From positions 3,658,001 through 3,722,000 of the forward strand of contig NZ_CP117460.1 in assembly GCF_030687145.1 (NCBI RefSeq): DNA of 64,000 nucleotides, written 5' to 3'. This stretch comes from Pseudomonas sp. FP1742 (GTDB lineage: Bacteria; Pseudomonadota; Gammaproteobacteria; Pseudomonadales; Pseudomonadaceae). Positions 62,525 through 64,000 of this stretch are shown here, piece after piece. The stretch's first letter is position 1. Each line of letters opens with the position of its first letter. The translations under genes were made by a program, and so were the position numbers. The notes under the pieces were generated by a model. The model was not told where the DNA came from and ran no database searches. It saw nothing but the letters and a program-made list of their open reading frames with translations.

Positions 62525-63893
62525 GGTCAACCCACTCGCAATGGGACGGATGCCCCGCACCGCCCGAGTCCTTTTCAAACAGGTTGCAGACGGCATCCAC
62601 ATGCGGCCGACCGGCCGGAAGAATACTGATGAAACGGTCAGACAGCTCGATCAACCCGTCACGGCTCAACTGCTCCAGCACAGGCCAGGCGGCGGAAAAG
62701 TACTGGCGAAAAATGAGTCCATAGCGCCTCTCGATAGCCGGGATATCCAGCTCCAGATCACACGCCAGGCGTTCCATGACCCTGTGGCTGGCCTGATTCC
62801 CCGCCTCACAGCGCCAGCCACGACTCGTCGGCAATTGGTCCATGTCCAGCTGCTGCTGATACCGTTCCGGCTCGTCGGTGTTTTGCGCATACAAATCGTC
62901 GATCTGACTGATAGCGCCCAGACCGAACCCGATATGGTCGCAATAGCCGTGACGGGTAAACCCCTCATGATTGCGACATAACCGGCCGCGCTCCTGAGCA
63001 ATCGCCAAATCGTCATCGGGCCGGACAAACTGCCCCAGGCCAATGTAGTGATAACCGGCGCCGATCAACTGCTCAAAGCAGATCCGGCGCATGGCGCCTT
63101 TATCTTCCTCGCTGCAAAACGCCCGGATTCTGTCTGCGGCCTTTGGCCGATAGCGCTGAGGTGGCCGGGCATAATCAAACACCAGCAGCCGGTCTGGCTC
63201 CAGCTCGATGATGGTTGCCAGTTTCAGCGCAAAACTTTCCGGCGTCTGCCAGGTATGGCCATAACCCAGATCGACATTGATGGATCGATAGCCGAAGGTA
63301 CGAGCGGCATCGATAAGCGAATGGATCGGTGCCGGGTTCTGGTAGCAGGCCACCGACATCGCACTGTCGGCACCGATGTCCGGAACGCCGATGCTGACAT
63401 GGTTGAACCCCAGGTCACGCAGCATGCCCATGGTCGACCAATCCGTATGGTGAAGGTCCACTTCTATGCTGTAGTCACCGCATTCATGTCCAAGAAAGTT
63501 GAATCGGCCACGCAGGTGATTCATCAAACGGTTCAGGTGGGCGATGGCGGGTGTTCCGCCCCCCAGATGAAACTGCTCGACCCGCTGCCCGGAGCCCAGA
63601 TGACAACCGACGAGGTCGATCTCATGTTGCAGACGCTGAAGATAGTGTTCGACCCCACTGTGCTCCCATGAACTATCGCGAGGGGACCACAAGGCAGGCT
63701 TGAGGTTAGAAGGCAGTTGCACGTTCAGCGACAGCGGACGGCACTTCTGACGGCTGACGCGCAATGCACGAAGCAGATCCAGAGAGCCGATGCCGCCATG
63801 AAATTTTTCAGTGTCTACATGGCAGTTGCGGTCGAGCACGCCTTGATCACACCGGACGTTCAGCTCACCGGGGTTGTGAAATAAATTGAGCAT
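62508..63893 (-). CDS. Full-length HemN-like protein without radical-SAM cysteines
   Basis: A 461-residue protein collinear with HemN: it keeps FHLGGGTPAIAHLNR, YSIEVDLHHTDW, GFNHVSIGVPDIG, SINVDLGYGHTW, GYHYIGLGQFVRPDDDLA and the C-terminal domain (FRQYFSAAWPVLEQLSRDGLIEL). The segment that should be IHIPFCKSLCYYCAC reads VQLPSNLKPALWSPRD, so no CxxxCxxC remains. The reading frame is intact, so it is not a decayed gene. GGAG lies seven bases before the ATG, and an ANR/DNR box is centred 66.5 bp upstream. Function is unknown; a partner or regulator of HemN is one possibility. Confidence 0.85.
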   Translation of the reverse strand: MLNLFHNPGELNVRCDQGVLDRNCHVDTEKFHGGIGSLDLLRALRVSRQKCRPLSLNVQLPSNLKPALWSPRDSSWEHSGVEHYLQRLQHEIDLVGCHLGSGQRVEQFHLGGGTPAIAHLNRLMNHLRGRFNFLGHECGDYSIEVDLHHTDWSTMGMLRDLGFNHVSIGVPDIGADSAMSVACYQNPAPIHSLIDAARTFGYRSINVDLGYGHTWQTPESFALKLATIIELEPDRLLVFDYARPPQRYRPKAADRIRAFCSEEDKGAMRRICFEQLIGAGYHYIGLGQFVRPDDDLAIAQERGRLCRNHEGFTRHGYCDHIGFGLGAISQIDDLYAQNTDEPERYQQQLDMDQLPTSRGWRCEAGNQASHRVMERLACDLELDIPAIERRYGLIFRQYFSAAWPVLEQLSRDGLIELSDRFISILPAGRPHVDAVCNLFEKDSGGAGHPSHCEWVDHDNFI

Positions 63894-63952
63894 ATCGGGT
63901 CTCCGAGACTGGCTGCGGACCGCCAGTGTCGGAGTCTGGCGACCAATGCTCC

Positions 63953-63966
63953 TTGATTTGCATCAA
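63953..63966. promoter_or_regulatory. ANR/DNR box of the hemN operon
   Basis: TTGATTTGCATCAA matches all ten fixed bases. Its centre is 66.5 bp before the HemN-like gene's start codon, a class II spacing, and it should drive that gene together with hemN. Confidence 0.9.
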
Positions 63967-64000
63967 GCCCGAGCGAAGTGCTTGTGGCGCGACAGACACC

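Overview
The window is a chromosomal segment of a fluorescens-group Pseudomonas. The evidence is the GC-rich coding sequence, the REP/REPIN repeats, the nar/nir/nor gene orders and the ANR/DNR-type boxes. No rRNA, tRNA, insertion sequence or CRISPR array was seen. Assignments come from reading the proteins and DNA directly; no database search was run.

Layout. (1) 1-4144: a short dehydrogenase remnant, then four minus-strand genes for exported proteins (two epoxide-hydrolase-type enzymes, a cytochrome P460, a small alpha/beta hydrolase). (2) 4659-11901: a minus-strand Csu-type chaperone-usher pilus operon with six spore-coat-U-type subunits, a chaperone and an usher. (3) 12147-15675: a DUF3079 gene divergent from an FtrABCD-type ferrous iron uptake operon. 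The shared region holds an ANR/DNR box and a Fur-like box. (4) 15691-18598: anaerobic class III ribonucleotide reductase. The glycyl radical site lies in a separate 55-residue gene between nrdD and nrdG. (5) 18858-30331: narK1K2GHJI, a parvulin isomerase and moaA as one long minus-strand operon, divergent from narXL. (6) 30636-39566: narX, narL, a DNR paralogue, a DGC-type metal-binding protein, the oxygen-independent ubiquinone genes ubiU/V/T, molybdenum cofactor genes moaB and moeA, and pdxH. (7) 39645-45236: norR, the NO-damage repair gene dnrN behind a sigma-54 promoter with three NorR sites, nnrS with a small membrane protein, a 29-codon peptide gene, a second dnr, and a zinc-ribbon protein. 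(8) 45258-60155: norCB and norD, two oxidase-subunit-like genes, nirQ, then nirSMCFDLGHJEN for cytochrome cd1 nitrite reductase and heme d1. (9) 60353-63893: an SDR protein with an altered active site, hemN, and a full-length HemN-like protein lacking all radical-SAM cysteines.

How it fits together. The window encodes nitrate to nitrite (Nar), nitrite to NO (NirS) and NO to N2O (NorCB), with transport, cofactor supply, NO defence and regulation. No nos genes are present here, so N2O reduction cannot be judged. Regulation is legible in the DNA: ten TTGAY-N4-RTCAA-type boxes, three NarL-type 7-2-7 palindromes, three GGT-N7-ACC NorR sites and one -24/-12 promoter. In six cases the ANR/DNR box centre lies 61.5-67.5 bp upstream of the chosen start codon. 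This ties pdxH, DUF3079, the DGC protein and the cysteine-less HemN paralogue to the same circuit as narK1 and norC.
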